A stretch of DNA of 64,000 nucleotides from Cryptomeria japonica (GCF_030272615.1 NC_081413.1:445183038-445247037), one strand, 5' to 3'; counted from the first letter of the stretch, positions 1 to 12,560 are shown. Program-made: numbers and translations. The notes: generated by a model from the sequence alone, not told the origin.

Positions 1-287
1 AATCAACAATATTGAAAGACTAAATGAATTCAACCACAAAACCCTAGCCTAACAACAACAAAGATCCACCATAACATATGAAGATTACCTAAGACAATGC
101 AAATCAAAATGAAATCACAAAGATTATACCATCACATGTCCAATAGGGTTTGAATCTCCATTCTTCCTATCTTCGTTGATCTTGCTTGATATATTTGCTC
201 TCAGATTTTATGTGCACAAGAGCTCAACAAAGAACGGAAATGTGGTTGCAAGTAGGCTTGATTTCATATGCAAGTTCAAAAGCGTAG
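1..287 (-). mobile_element. Element A 3' LTR, outer fragment
   Basis: These bases match 44601-44885 of A's other LTR almost base for base and stop at 287, where element B begins. The same LTR resumes at 34143. By comparison with the intact copy, about 21 bases of the LTR, including its TG end, lie before the window. In element orientation (minus) this is the R/U5 side of the 3' LTR. Confidence 0.9.
283..287. repeat. Target-site duplication of element B (left)
   Basis: CGTAG directly precedes the TG start of B at 288 and is repeated at 34138-34142 after its terminal CA. In the uninterrupted A LTR the site is present once (44881-44885, as catag). A 5-bp duplication is standard for LTR-element integration. 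Confidence 0.92.
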
Positions 288-2451
288 TGTTATCACTGTT
301 TAAAAAATGGGTCCTTTTTTCCCATAAATCAGCTAAGTTTTGAAATTTTGAGTTAAACACATTATCTGTTAATTCAGCTCTATGTTAGGTCCTAAGGGTT
401 TAAGGTTTTAATCTTAAATTGTTAAACGTTTTATCAAAAAACCCTCTAGTTTCTATTCCTTCATTACTTTATCCACTTAAGTAATGGGTCTCGGGTTCAT
501 AGGAAGTGTCCCCCCTTTATCATTTGCCTAGGCAGTCATTTGAATTAATCGTAAAATTTTACGCCTTATATATTTCCCTCCTAATGTTGTTGGGCCCAGT
601 AAGTGGTGCACATCTCTCAGGAAGATCTATGGTTTTCACTATTTCATTAGGCGAAGTTGTGTGTGGTTTATCACTCGCGAAATGGCAAAAAGGCTTTGCG
701 TTCTAAATGACAATTTTGGTCTGGTTTAAAGAGGTCTCATCCTGTCCAAGATCCAATGGCTGGCGTTATTTCATACCCTGAACTTGCAAGTGAAATACCT
801 TTCGTGAAATGGTGAAAGCGTTCAGTGGGACCCTGCATGCGAGGATTTTCTAAGTGACTAAAAGGTGATCAAGTCCCATTTGATCTGATGGTTCGCGTTG
901 TTTCGCAGGATGAAAATTCTTGACAGTTATCTTTCACGAAGTGGTGAAATGATGTGGCACTCCAAGTAGATAGTCTAGCTAGTCTAGAGAGCGAGTGAAA
1001 TGGTTGCATGTGGCAGAGGCCACAATAGTTAGCAAGGTAGGTCCAAGGGTTAAAAGAAGGTGGGTCCTAGAAGTGAGTCATGTCGCGGAATAAGAGGTGA
1101 CTTGGCAGATACAGGTGGCAAGGATGAGGTGGAACTCAGTGTTTTCTCTCAGCAAATGAAAGACTGACATGTCAGCTTTGAAAGTGACTAGATGCCAGGT
1201 GTTTGAGGTTGAGTCAGAGGGCCCACATCTGTCGGAGTCTATTCAGATGGTTAAGCACCGAGAAAGTAGAAAATAATCCAACGACCCACGTGAATTCACA
1301 AGGGTAAGATGCTCATGCTTTATGCCCTACAAAATGGTAAAAAGGTTTTTCATCCCCAAAGGCAGATAGAACATAAGGTTAAAGGAGGATCAACTTTGTT
1401 TTGATCCAATGGCTGGCGTTATTTCGCGGTTGCGAGATGCTCGAAGGATATGCTTCATGAAATAGCGAAAGTGAAAGGAGTTCATCTAGGTGTGAAGCTA
1501 GATGGTGACGTGTACATGGACATGTGGTTTCAGAAGAAGCAGAGGGCCCACCAAGGTGTAACCAATGGTAAAAGGGAGAGACACGTGGCCAACATGGAAC
1601 TAGGCTTGAATGGTTTTCTAAAACCAATGGTTGAGTGCCACGTGGTAATCAATAACCAATAAAAAAGTGGCATAAGCAAAGTAGGCATAAAGGGTTTCCC
1701 TTAAAGGATGGTCATCTCCAAATTAATCCAATGCTTCGCATTGTTTCGCAGCCCAAAGTTGACAGATGGTTAAGCTCCGCGAAATAGCGAAAGACCACTA
1801 GCAGTCAAGGTAAAGGAGCGGTTAGTAAAGATGTTGACAGTCCTGGTGAGAGTTAAATGCCAAGTAGTTAGAATTCCATCTAACGTCTGGTGAGGTTTCA
1901 CGAAGGAGAAGTGCTCAAAAGATAAAGTCTGTGAAATGGCCAAAAGGAGGTGGGGCCCAGTGTGAAGGCAAGACTGTTAAGTCAGTATAATGGCCGATCA
2001 AGTTTCTTTTGATCGGACGGTTGGCATGATTTCATTTAGAGAAATTGCCTGAAGGTTATGCTTCGTGAAATAGTGAAAGAGTGAAAGGAAAGAATTACAG
2101 GAATGTTGTGGCCCATTGGAGCAAAAAATATGAATTCTCTCATGAATTCAATATTGAAGGGATAGTCGAAGCATGCGGAATCAATGTTGCAGTTAAGACC
2201 TTGGGTACCATATATGATCTCCTGTTGATTAAGCAAAGGTATTATACAAAAGTATTGTTGCAGAAGAGGAGATATAGAGATTTTGTGTTCAGATATAGAG
2301 CGAGTCAATTCAGTTGCAGAGAAGATTCCTTCAAGATAAAATCAGGTTTTCTTGTACTCCTATGTGGTAATTTCTTTGTGGTGTTTTAATTAAGGTCTTC
2401 ATTTGTCACTGAATTGTTTGGGGTAGTATTTTGATCGCTTGCATTTTCAAA

Positions 2452-5400
2452 ATGGCACCTAAAAGAGAGTTTTTCGAGAAGGTTAATTATTAGGAGAGGG
2501 CCATTTGTGATGATTTTCTTGAGCAGTTGACGTTGTCAACTAACCAGGCATCAATAGTGAAAGAGTTAGTGCCTAGAGCTCCTCATTTGAAGTTAGGAGA
2601 AGGGCTATATGATAAGGGCAACTGGTTCAGAGACCCACAAGTCAGATTGTCTGGGTTGGGGTTATTCAAGGTTGGATTTGCAATGAGAAATTCTCTCTCC
2701 CCACAAAATAGCATCTGGGTGTTAGATGTAGGGAAGTTGGTAGTTCCAGGGGTATTCATGGACATGGATCTATTGACTCAAATTGCACATAATTATGATC
2801 CAATTACAAGAAGCATTAGGGATATAAATGGAAAAGACCTTATTGAAATTAATACTGAAGAGTTCAGAAGTGCTTTTGGGCTCAATGAGTTTACAAATTT
2901 TCTGGAACCCATTAACTTCAAATCATTAGCTCAAATATATAGTGCATAGAGGAATCATCTTAGGAATGGGCTTCTTAAGGAATTTTTTGTGAAGATAGGT
3001 GGGTTGATAGTTGTAGGATCCAACTCAGAAGAGCCCTTCTCATTGAATTTGTTCACCCTCAGGGCTAAGGGAATGTATTGGTCACTCTGCCAAGTTTTGG
3101 GAGAAGATGCTGAGGCAAATATGCCCAACCACTACTTGCTAATGATTGCTCAGATTTTGAATCCTTCCCTTGCAGTAACAATTGATTATGCTTCTTTCAT
3201 TGCTGATGCTATCCATATAGGGCTAATAGGAAAAAAAAAATGGGAAGGTGGATAGGCCTTTCGGATGGTATTCACTTCTTATGCATCTATTTCTATTCAG
3301 AGGTGGTGATTACTTTGTCAGTGGATTGGACCTCATCAAAGAGAAGGAGGGAGAAAAAATGCCAATACAACTATGGAGTACTGTGTTGCCATGGGATAGA
3401 GAGGATGCCATTTTCTTAAAATTTGCTAAATATTTTGCATCCAAGATTAGGACTCTCCTCTGCCTAGAAAACCCTTGAATCCCCTAGGTTCTTTTGGAGT
3501 TTGTTAGACCAAAAGAATTTGAAGAGAGTATAAAGATTGTTCACAATTGGGGTGACATTTATTTATACCTAGTCTCAATAGCTTTTAGAGTTTTTGGTTT
3601 TAAAGACACTCCATTCTTGTTCTCATATCAGGTCCCTCTCAAAGTGGGAATTGTAGAAGTCCTTAGATAGATTGGTAGTGTACAAGAGGCAGGGCTGACT
3701 GGCAGGGGTAAATGGACTATTTTCCCTACAGTTACCATAGCCCAGCAATTTATAACAACCAAGGGAGGTTGGAATTGTTTTGAAGACTTTCTCAAACCCT
3801 ATCATTTGTCAACTACAATAGCTAGGTGTGTTGATCCTAAAGACTTCTTCAATGGCATGTTTAGAAAGAGGGCAGTGTGTAGAGGAAGACCCCATCAATT
3901 TCAATTTCTTAAGGACCTCATTAGAAATGAGTTTGATTTAGATAAGCAAGAACTAATGAAAGAAAAATGGGTGGCTTATAAAAATTCCTTAGACTTTCTG
4001 CATCAGTTTGATGCTAGCTATTACCCATTGTTTAGCTTTTTCCCTTTTGAGGAGAAAATAAAGTTTTTAATTGTTTGCTTTGAGGATGTGATGCAGACCT
4101 TGAAGGAAAAGAGGGAAGTTGTGATTAAAAGAAACCCTGAAAAGGCAAGAATGATTCTAAGTAGGTCTGCCTCCACCAAAGCAATCCCTCCTAGTGACTA
4201 CACACTGCACAAGAAATCTAGTTATAGTGTGTTGATGCCCACAATAGCGGAGCCCTCTACCTCCAAAGGAAAGAGGAAGATACAAGATGTCATTGACATC
4301 CAAGAGAGCCCTAAGAAGCAGAGAGTAGGAAAAGAAGTACAATTTGATACACCTTTGTACTCTCCATCCCAATCCCCTATCCACATAGGAGATGAGCAAG
4401 CAGCGACTAAGCAACTTTTATAGTTAGGCAGTTTAGGGGAAATTGCCTACACTTATGATGAGGTAGAGGAAGGAATGCTAGAAGAACCCCTTGCTACTAA
4501 AATTAACATTACTACCACTAAACTTAAAGGCTAGGAGTTGGATCCTGAGATAAAGCAAGGAAGCAATGACTTCTTGGTTGACAACAATTTTGTTACCTCA
4601 GGAGCATTGATGCAGTTTGTATGGAAACCAAAATATAGATAAATACAATGCAAGATTCGAGAAGAGAAAAGGTGAGAAGCCTAACAAAGATCTAGCTCTG
4701 GTAGAGGAGGAAATAAAACAAGAAATGATGGAAGAGTTTAAGACCATCACTCCTAAGCAAGGAAGAGATATGGTGACAGGCTAGAGTAATTATTTTACCA
4801 AAGTGGGACATAGCAGATGCCTTGGTACTAGAGGCAGTAAGGAAAGAAACTAAGCCCATGGAGGGAATCACTTTTAGGAAGGATAATGCTGCACTTGTCA
4901 TGTGGTCTCTCAAGAGAGATGAGAGTAACATAAGTAAAGATACCCTAGGGTCAAGTTACCTTGGTGGATTGATAGTAAAGAGAGTGCAGAGTATAGGGGT
5001 GGTAGAAGCTGCTAGCACTATGTTAGAGACTGCAAAGTTTAGTGTTGCAGTAGCAGAAAAGGAGGCCAAGGAGAAAGAAGACCTCCAAGTCAAGTTGGAG
5101 ACAATTGTAAAGGCCTATAATAGTGTTAAGGAAGAGGTAAGAGGTAGAGATAGCATCATTTCTAAGTTGCAAAGCCAGTTGATAGGATAGTACCATCAAG
5201 GTGAGTCTTCAACATTGATGATCTCCTCTTCTCCTGCAAGACCTCCACCTAGCAGTCCCATCATTGAGTTCCCACCATCTCCAGCTCCCAGATGATTGAG
5301 ATTACTCCTCAAGAGCTAGAGAATTTGAAACAAGCTTAGGCCCTGTATGCCAAGAAATATGAGGATAGAGTAAGGGCTACTATTTCAAGTTTTTTAGATA

Positions 5401-6083
5401 CAATGAGTTCCTCATTGCTAAATAATAACATAAGCAATAATTTGGATATGAGGAATGAGCTCAATGGAGATAAAGCCATTTTGACACATATTTTTGACAA
5501 ATGGAGGCCTAAAGAGCAGGACTTGGAGTCGATTTGTGCATCTTATGATGAAGTAGGGGCCAATCCTATCATCAAATCCACTTGTGATACCACCAAGGAT
5601 CTAGTGAAATTAGCAGAAGGGGTGGATAATGTTGATAGGAAAATTAACTTGTACAAAAAGGAGTATGTTGATCAGGTTTTTGAGTTGCTCCCATGAGTTT
5701 TTGCTAGCCCAGATCAACTGAAGGATAAACAAGTATGGCTCAAGGAATTAGAGGCAAAACTGTCAGCCAAGATTAAAGGAATTGTTGATTTAGATGATTC
5801 TTCCTTCTTTGTTGTGACAATTCAGGAGATAGAGAAAATCAAGTCTCGTTATGGTTTTCTCAATTCAGAAGTCAACAAGATGAGAAATTCTTGGAAAAGG
5901 TTGACCAAGGCTAAGACAAAAGTGATTAATTTTCTGTGGCCAACTAATGATGTGTACAATGAAAGGACAACAAAATATGCCATCCAGGATGTAGAACAGT
6001 TAGAGGGCATTCACAAATAGTTAGAAGAGGTTGCAACCAAACAACAAGTAGAAGAAGCTGCAGAGGTCGAAAAGGACTTGTAA
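2452..6083 (+). pseudogene. LTR-borne long reading frame (5' LTR copy), unknown function
   Basis: A broken frame starts at ATG 2452 (MAPKRE...) and ends near the TAA at 6081. Open pieces lie at 2527-2949, 2989-3255, 3248-3478, 3806-4423, 4822-5190, 5403-5696 and 5814-6020, separated by stops (mostly TAG) and a frameshift at an A-run near 3231-3240. I recognise no domain. The N-terminal third is globular-looking, with repeated DPKDF/GGWNCFEDF-type aromatic segments. Around 4150-4350 it is Ser/Lys-rich with a basic KGKRKIQ patch. The rest is acidic and coiled-coil-like (AEKEAKEKEDLQVKLE). The same frame occurs in the 3' LTR (29557-33197). If the TATA box at 6589 is the promoter, the frame lies in U3, an arrangement resembling U3-coded accessory genes of some retroviruses. 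It is not gag or pol. Confidence 0.6.
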
Positions 6084-6588
6084 CCATTTTTGCGAAAGGT
6101 TTTGTAACTTCTTTTTGAGAAGCAATAACTGTCACAAGATCTCCTAGGAAAGTTTGAAGCGATGTGCATCCATGTTGTTATAAATGGATACCAGGACTAG
6201 TGGGAAAAAGATCACAAAGAATTGTAAGAAAATGCTGTAGAAATTTATCTGTGCTTTTCCAAGTTTAATGGAGAATATTCAAAAATTTTTGTAATACTTT
6301 CTTGAAAATAATATCAATATACAGGCCATTGGTTTTGAGTAAAAACTTTGTGTCATCTTCAAATGTGTTTGCAATTATTTACTATTTCATTCTGAATAAT
6401 CCAGGGTTATTTTGTTTGAATGGGGGTTGTAAGGCAACTTTCTATAGATGTGTTTGCTAGCTTTTCTGTTTAGGAGGGAAATTAAATATGCGGGGATCAT
6501 TTCTACTAGTAAATTCCTTGTGAGATATCTTGAATCTTGATGAGCATAGTTTAATTTAGTATACATAAATTCTTATATGTGTCAGGCA

Positions 6589-6596
6589 TATATAGG
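6589..6596 (+). promoter_or_regulatory. Possible TATA box of element B 5' LTR
   Basis: TATATAGG lies about 410 bases before the LTR end and is conserved at 33703-33710 in the 3' LTR. This would put the start site near 6620, with the long frame in U3 and a U5 of about 380 bases. Assignment rests on sequence and position only. Confidence 0.4.
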
Positions 6597-7000
6597 GATC
6601 AACAGAAGCCGAGCCAATGCGATGTGTAGAGATATTTTGTTTGGGGCGTATTGTTTGAATTTAGATGACTATGTGACCTTGTATAAGGCACTTGTATAGA
6701 TCAAGGTTGTGTATTGCATGTTTTGTAGATCAGAATATTGAATGTGAGTATAATTTTCATTCCTTTGCTTTAGTTGGTTTCAAGGTGATTAGATCCGCTA
6801 GTTTTTAGGATTGGTTTGCTGTGGATTTATCTTTTGAAAGTGTGAATTTAGTTCACAAAGGTATACCTGCTTGGACTCTGAGTAAGTCCGAAGTGTAGAA
6901 GGTTAAATCAAACCTTGTCATATGTTGTCCTAAGAAGTTTCCTTCCCTTTTATATCTCTTCTGCATAGAGTTTAATCATTTTATTATAAGGATGTTGAGA

Positions 7001-7013
7001 CGACTCTATTATA
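7001..7013 (+). other. Truncated primer-binding site of element B
   Basis: CGACTCTATTATA matches 11 of 13 bases of the core of C's primer-binding site (TGGCGACTCTACTAGGGA, 23450-23467 minus). The leading TGG and the LTR's final bases are missing, which fits a deletion across the LTR/PBS junction. Confidence 0.5.
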
Positions 7014-7065
7014 TTGTAACCAATTCTTGTGAATTATAAAATCATTTCAAAAGAAAACAAGCGTA

Positions 7066-9625
7066 ATGCAAGGAGGAAAAAACACTAGGTCATTCATGAA
7101 GAAGCATCCTCGTGAAACTTTACAAGAAGGTTTGTCAGAGCAGTCACGGAGAGGTTAGAAGAGATCTGTGCTACATGAGCCATCAAATGTTGCTTGGGTA
7201 CAAAAGAACAATAATACTGGTAAGATGCCTAATCGACCTGTTTATGCAAATTCTAATTCCTCTTCCAGAGATTCAGAACATGACATATTAGGGTTCCATT
7301 TAGGATTGTTTGGAAATATTGATAATCCACATGTTTTAAATCAAGATCTATCCCATGTTAGTGTTTCTGCAAGAGATAGGACCAGTTCAAATGCAATTAG
7401 ATACTCTGTGCCTAGAACAATAGATGGAAATATTAGTTTGATTGACATAGACCAAGTCAATATATTAGACTCTAAGGAAAATTTCCCTAATGAAGATAAA
7501 GTGTCCCAAGAAACTGAAGATCTGAATAAAAGAGTTCACCATCTAATTGCCCTAAGAGCCCAAAAGGAAGCAAATAGGGAGAAGGAGGTTAAAGCTAAGT
7601 TAATGGAGAGAGATAGGCTTCTTAGATAGATAGCTGATCTTGAGGTACTAGCCAAAGAAAAAGAAAATAGTGATGAAGAAGGCCCTATGATCAGAGAAAT
7701 CCTAATCCCCAAAGCCAAGCAAGCATATAGGTCAGTAGTTCAACCAAACAGGGAAGTATTTAGTGATTCTCAGCTTCCTAGGACTAATGTGGATAAAGGA
7801 AAATAGAAATGGGTGGATGATGGAACTGGATCTAAAACTGCAGAGGAGATTTCTCATAGGTTGTCAGCACATGAGAGGGAAATGGAAAGAATGAGGAAAG
7901 AAAAGGAGGATCTCCAAATGGAACTAGAGAAAAATGAATTAGAAGCAGCAAATCAGGAAGTAAAAAAGAAAAATTAGTTACTTAAAGGCTCCCCCTATCA
8001 CGTTTCCATCAGAAGATCTGAATAAGCCTGATCCTCAACAAATTTCCCTTCCCCCTGTTAAAATTCAACCTGCAATACCTGCTAATGTAGCATCAGTGAT
8101 TCAAATCCCTATGAATAGTCATCACACCCAAATATCTCAGTCTCCAATTCCAAAAATTAGAATGAACATGGGAAATAATAATGCTATTACCCCTTTTCAT
8201 AGGAGACCAATCAATTTAGAACAATATAGACAATTGTTCTTTGATGGGATCCCAGGATATCCCAATCATGTTTCTACTGAGTTAAGAGATAGACTCCATA
8301 AATTTGTTGGGAACAATGCCATTAGTGCTAAGGAACATCTGAAATCTTTTGGGGATTTAATAAATGATTATGAGATAGTGGATGAAGATGTCATCATGAA
8401 ACTGTTTGTTCAATCCCTGGTTGATGATGCAAGAGATTGGCTCAGAGGTCTTCCAGTTAACAGCATAGGGTCATGGGAGGATTTTAAAAATTGTTTTCAA
8501 GAGTAGTATGGTGATAAGACTAATGTGAGATTCATGCTCAATGAATTCAATAATATCAGAAAGTCTGATAATGAAATGGTCACTGACTTTAATGCTAGAT
8601 TCCAAAAAGCCATGCATAGATTGTATCAAGTGATGAGATTAGATGATAACATGTGTTTAAATACTTATTACAATGCATTTGATTCTAAGATGGCCTATAT
8701 CCTGAGAAATAAGAATCCACATAACTTGAGAGATGCTTTTAGAATTGCCATAAATGTAGAAATTAATAGAAAAGCATCCGAAAAGTTAGGAAGAAGAACA
8801 GATGGTAGATTATGACAAGAAACAAAACAATAACCTAATAAAGTTGCTAAAGAGGATGATAAGATAGAGAAATTTGTTATTGTAATGAAGGATCTGACTG
8901 CTAAGGTAAACAAAAATGAGAAACCCCTTTATAACTGGCAAGATAGACCCCCTAGATTGCATGACATGCCATATAATACCAATTGGAAAGATGGTAAACC
9001 CCAAAATGAGAAGCCCAAGATTGTCCAAAATCAGGACACTCCAGATCCCTTGAAAGGGAAAACTGTTCATAATATAGAAAATACTCCCTAGTGTATTGCT
9101 TGTGATGGACCACATTCTCCTCATTAGTGTGTAGTGGCTCAGGCTTTAGAAGAGTCTATGAGACAAGAAGCTGAGCTTGACATCAATATGTTTGAAACCA
9201 TCATAGAAAGTGATGAGGAGTCCATGCAAAGTGAACATAGTGATGTGCTAGATAACGAAAGGTTAGTTCAAGGACAACTAACCTTAGATTGGCATCCTAC
9301 ATTGAATGTGGTAACAATTGAGGATGAAGAGGTTCATCTTAGAAGGCTTAGTGAGGAAGAAGTCAAAAATCTCACTAAAGCTGCCATTGCCAAAACAAAA
9401 CACAACTATAACTTGAGAAGCACCAAGAAGGACACTGATCAAGGTGAACCTGGTTCCATGTTCATAAAAGAGACCACCCAAAATGGGGCAGTAGGTAGTG
9501 CTACTACTATTCCTAAGATTGGTCAAGAAAAGAAGGAACAGGTCAAAGATGTACCGAAGAGTACAAATACTGGTGATGTACAAGGAGCTACCACAGTAAA
9601 AAAGGCAAGTCAACTCAAGACATAA
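7066..9625 (+). pseudogene. gag: Element B gag (broken)
   Basis: This is the nucleocapsid/capsid precursor that would form the retrotransposon's cytoplasmic particle. ATG 7066 opens a frame with a TAG after 33 codons. A charged coiled-coil-like N-terminal part follows to ~7970, then a shift into another frame. The capsid core spans 8096-8815 (DEDVIMKLFVQSL, DARDWLRGLPVNS, FDSKMAYILRNKNP), with a TAG at ~8505 in place of an amino-acid codon. A zinc-knuckle-like CIACDGPHSPH-C lies at ~9091-9130, its last part crossing a TAG. An acidic linker (9134-9625) leads to the protease. The core resembles C's gag (21111-22514, minus), with shared LPVNSI-SWE and LLRNK-type blocks. Confidence 0.82.
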
Positions 9626-9670
9626 AGAGTTAGAGCTAGTACTGAAACAAGCAATAGTTCTACATTTGAC

Positions 9671-10253
9671 ATGGCTCAATCTCTTACTCAGATGAAGGTC
9701 ACTGTCCCATTAGTAGAATTACTGAAGATTAAAGAACATAGGGATGCAGCCTTGTCTTTATTTTCTAGTATATCTGATAGTGACATAGTCTTACCCATCG
9801 GTTTAGCTAGAATTGGAAAGGATCAAGAGCTCCAAACCCTAGAGGTTTATGTTGGAACCACTATCACTCAAGAGCCTTCACAGGTAGACCCTTTCTATGT
9901 TACTTTGTTAGTAAACAACTGGTTGATCAAAAACTGCATGATAGATTCAAGAGATACTGTTAATGTAATGCCCTATGGTGTTATGAAATAATTAGGACTA
10001 TCAGTAACCACTGTGTATGGGAAATGCTATGCTATGGATAACAGGGAAGTACCTGTGATAGGTACAATGAAAGATGTTGAGGTAAAAAAAGCAGCATTCC
10101 CTGAGGCAACTTATAAAATGGATGTTATTGTTACTGATACCAAGCCCCATTATGGTATGTTACTTTCCAAGGTAGTGGGCAGCAGCAGTAGAAGGACATG
10201 TTCAACAGGACTTATCCTATGCCACCATTCCAATCAATGGAAATCAGGTCAAA
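9671..10253 (+). pseudogene. Element B aspartic protease (broken)
   Basis: This is a retropepsin-like protease expected to cleave Gag-Pol. The flap and active-site region reads NWLIKNCMIDSRDTVNVMPYG at ~9918-9982, where plant gypsy proteases have a D-S/T-G core; here the glycine is arginine, so catalysis is doubtful. A stop follows at ~9989. The C-terminal part at 10013-10175 ends PHYGMLLSK, and a one-base shift near 10175 moves the frame to the one used by the downstream RNase H. It lies directly between gag and the archaeal-type RNase H. Confidence 0.75.
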
Positions 10254-10810
10254 TTGTACAAAGAGCCACGAGCTCCTAGGGTAATTGAAAATGTAGACCC
10301 TAATATGCTCAATTGTATGATTGATGTAGATCTTGATAATTTTGGACTCCAACCAATTTTACCCCAACTAAAGAATACTGACCCCATTGTGGTCGAATTA
10401 GAAGCACAACAGTATGGGTTATGGCAGATGTATTTTGATGGAGCTTGCTCCAAAGAAGGATCTGGAGTAGGGGTTCTTTTTGTATCTCCATCAGGTATAA
10501 CCTTCAAGTATTCATTCTTATTGGCATTCCAGTGCACAAATAATACTGCAGAGTATGAAGCTCTATTGCTGGGGCTTGAAGCTACAAAGAAGCATGGAAT
10601 CCAGCTGTTGACAAGGTTAGGGGATTCAGAATTGGTTGTATCTTAGGTAAGATCCAAATATGCATCCAAGAATGATAGATTAAAGAGATATAAACATGCA
10701 GTTTGGGATGTTATTGAGGATTTTAGTGCATTTTCCATTAATTGGATAGAGTGATCAAAGAACATTATGGTCGATTTCTTAGCTAATGTTACCTTGAAGA
10801 ATGATGATGC
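10254..10810 (+). pseudogene. Element B archaeal-type RNase H (aRNH), upstream of RT
   Basis: RNase H would degrade the RNA strand of the RNA/DNA hybrid during reverse transcription. All four acidic positions are visible: MYFDGACSKEGSG (~10430), NNTAEYEALLLGLE (~10540), RLGDSELVV (~10615) and NIMVDFLANVT (~10762). A TAG after VVS and a TGA after NWIE break the frame. The FDGA/AEYEA/GDS pattern is that of the second RNase H carried by plant Tat-lineage gypsy elements. Here it lies between protease and RT, not between the RT-linked RNase H and integrase as in the arrangement I know. Domain call is firm; significance of the position is inference. Confidence 0.85.
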
Positions 10811-10967
10811 AACATTAACCGGTATTTCCACTTTGGAAATAAAATCTACGCCTACTATCCCTAATAATGTGTACAATTAGCAAGTTTTTGCTGATGATGA
10901 AGGCATTCTTAAGTTCATCTAATGTGTTGATGATTATGATGGATAAAAGATTGATTTCAATGCATTA

Positions 10968-12560
10968 GTGGAGGTGGTTGATAATAAAGAAACAATGTTT
11001 GGAAATGAGTTGGTCCAGTTGGAAACCAATGAAATACCTAAAGGGCTGGTAGAGCTGGAAATCATGTTCAGTTATAATGTCAGTCACTTACATCAGCAGT
11101 CTACCACCAAGTTGGAAGAGTTAGAGGAGGTAAACCTGGGGACTGAATCATCCCCTAAGTTAGTATACATTGGGAAAAAATTACCCCCTCATGTCAGGAC
11201 TAACCTTATTAATTTATTGAAGAAATATAAACATGTTTTTTCTTGGTCTTATGAAGACCTAAAGGCATATAGACAAGATCTTTTTTAGCATGAAGTTCCT
11301 CTACTTCCAGATGCTAAGCCTTTCAGATAGAAACAGAGGCCCATTAATCCCCTATTAGAAACTAAAATGCAACAAGAGTTGACTAAATTAAGAGAAGGGG
11401 GGATTATCAAACCTATTAGACATTCTTCTTGGGTCTCCAATCTAGTCCCAGTAAGAAAGAAGAATGGGGACATTAGATTGTGTGTGGATTTTAGGAATCT
11501 AAATGTTGCTTCTTTGAAAGATAACTACTCCTCCCCAAATATGGAAGCTATGTTGCAAAGGGTAACAGGTTGTGATCTTTTGTCCATGATGGATGGTTTC
11601 TCAGGATACAATCAAGTGTTAGTGAAGGAATCTGAACAGTTCAAAACTGCTTTCACTACTCCGTGGGGTACATATGTTTATGTGAGAATGCCATTCGGAT
11701 TGAAGAATGTTGGAGCTACATTTCAGAGAGCCATGGATGTAGCTTTCAAAAAATTCATTAATATTATCATGGTGGTCTATCAAGATGATTTAACCTATTT
11801 CTCCAAAAGGGCTGATGATCATTGTGGACATTTGGAAAAGGTGTTCAGTAAAGCCTTGGAATTTGGTGTGTCACTAAATCCCAAAAAATGTCATTTTGGA
11901 GTCACTAAAGGAAAATTATTGGGACACATTGTTTCCAAGGAAGGGGTAACGATAGACCCTGAAAGAATTGAAGCAATAAATAAGGTGTCTGAACCTAAGA
12001 ATGTAAAAGGTATTCAATCTTTTCTAGGAAAAGTGAATTTTGTTAGGAGATTCATTGCAAACTTTGTAGAGATAGTGAAGCCTATTGTTAGGTTACTCAA
12101 GAAGGATACCAAATTTTGTTGGGATCAAGAAGCCTCAAAGGCTTTTGCTGAAATTAAGAAGGCAATTCAGGAAGCACTAGTGTTAAAATGTCCTGATTAC
12201 AGTAAGCCCTTTTCTCTGTTTTCCTTTGCTTTGTATCATACAGTAGCTGCAGTATTGTTACAAAAGGACAATGAGGGATATGAACATCCCATAGCTTTCT
12301 GCAGCAAGTCTTTGCAAGCAACAAAACTGAAATATGAGACCATGGAGAAACAAGCTTATGCTCTGGTTAAAGTTGTCAAGGCTTTTAGGCCATATCTGGT
12401 GAATGCAAATATCATTGCCTGTCTCCCACATGCTGCAGTTAAGGATATTCTTTCCCAGTCTGAAGTTACAGGGAAAATATGTAGATGGATTAATAGAATC
12501 CAAGAATTTGACTTGGAGATAAAGATTACCAAATTGGTAAGAGGTCTAGGTCTGGCTAAG
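10968..12560 (+). pseudogene. Element B reverse transcriptase with degenerate RNase H
   Basis: The frame is open from 10968 to a TAG near 11286, and from 11367 to 12713. RT motifs are visible: HSSWVSNLVPVRKKNGDIRLC (~11420), SMMDGFSGYNQ (~11590), MPFGLKNVGATFQRAM (~11690), catalytic VYQDDLTYF (~11777) and LGHIVSKEGV (~11925). The RT-linked RNase H follows (12110-12560) but three of four acidic positions are gone: the usual DAS Asp is Phe (FSLFSFALY), the TDH Asp is Pro (IIACLPHAAV) and the C-terminal Asp is Lys; only the Glu (ETMEKQ) remains. The fold is otherwise alignable, so it may serve as a connection domain while the upstream aRNH does the chemistry. RT is the best-preserved enzyme of this element. 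Confidence 0.9.

Larger units (their letters stand above)
288..6999 (+). repeat. Element B 5' LTR
   Basis: It pairs over its whole length with 14049-14150 plus 27516-34113. Bases 288-2451 are non-coding and rich in degenerate copies of a TTTCGCGAAATAGCG-like motif. Bases 2452-6083 hold a decayed long reading frame. Bases 6084-6999 are non-coding and include a TATA-like box at 6589. Compared with the 3' LTR, the last 24 bases (GTGAATCAG...GACAACA) are missing, apparently lost in a small deletion that also removed the start of the primer-binding site. Differences between the LTRs are mostly C/T and G/A. Confidence 0.9.

Noticed and set aside
2452-6083. LTR frame of B as a PMD or gag domain
   Set aside because: I found neither the HLP-GEM-T core of PMD nor a capsid motif or zinc knuckle in it.
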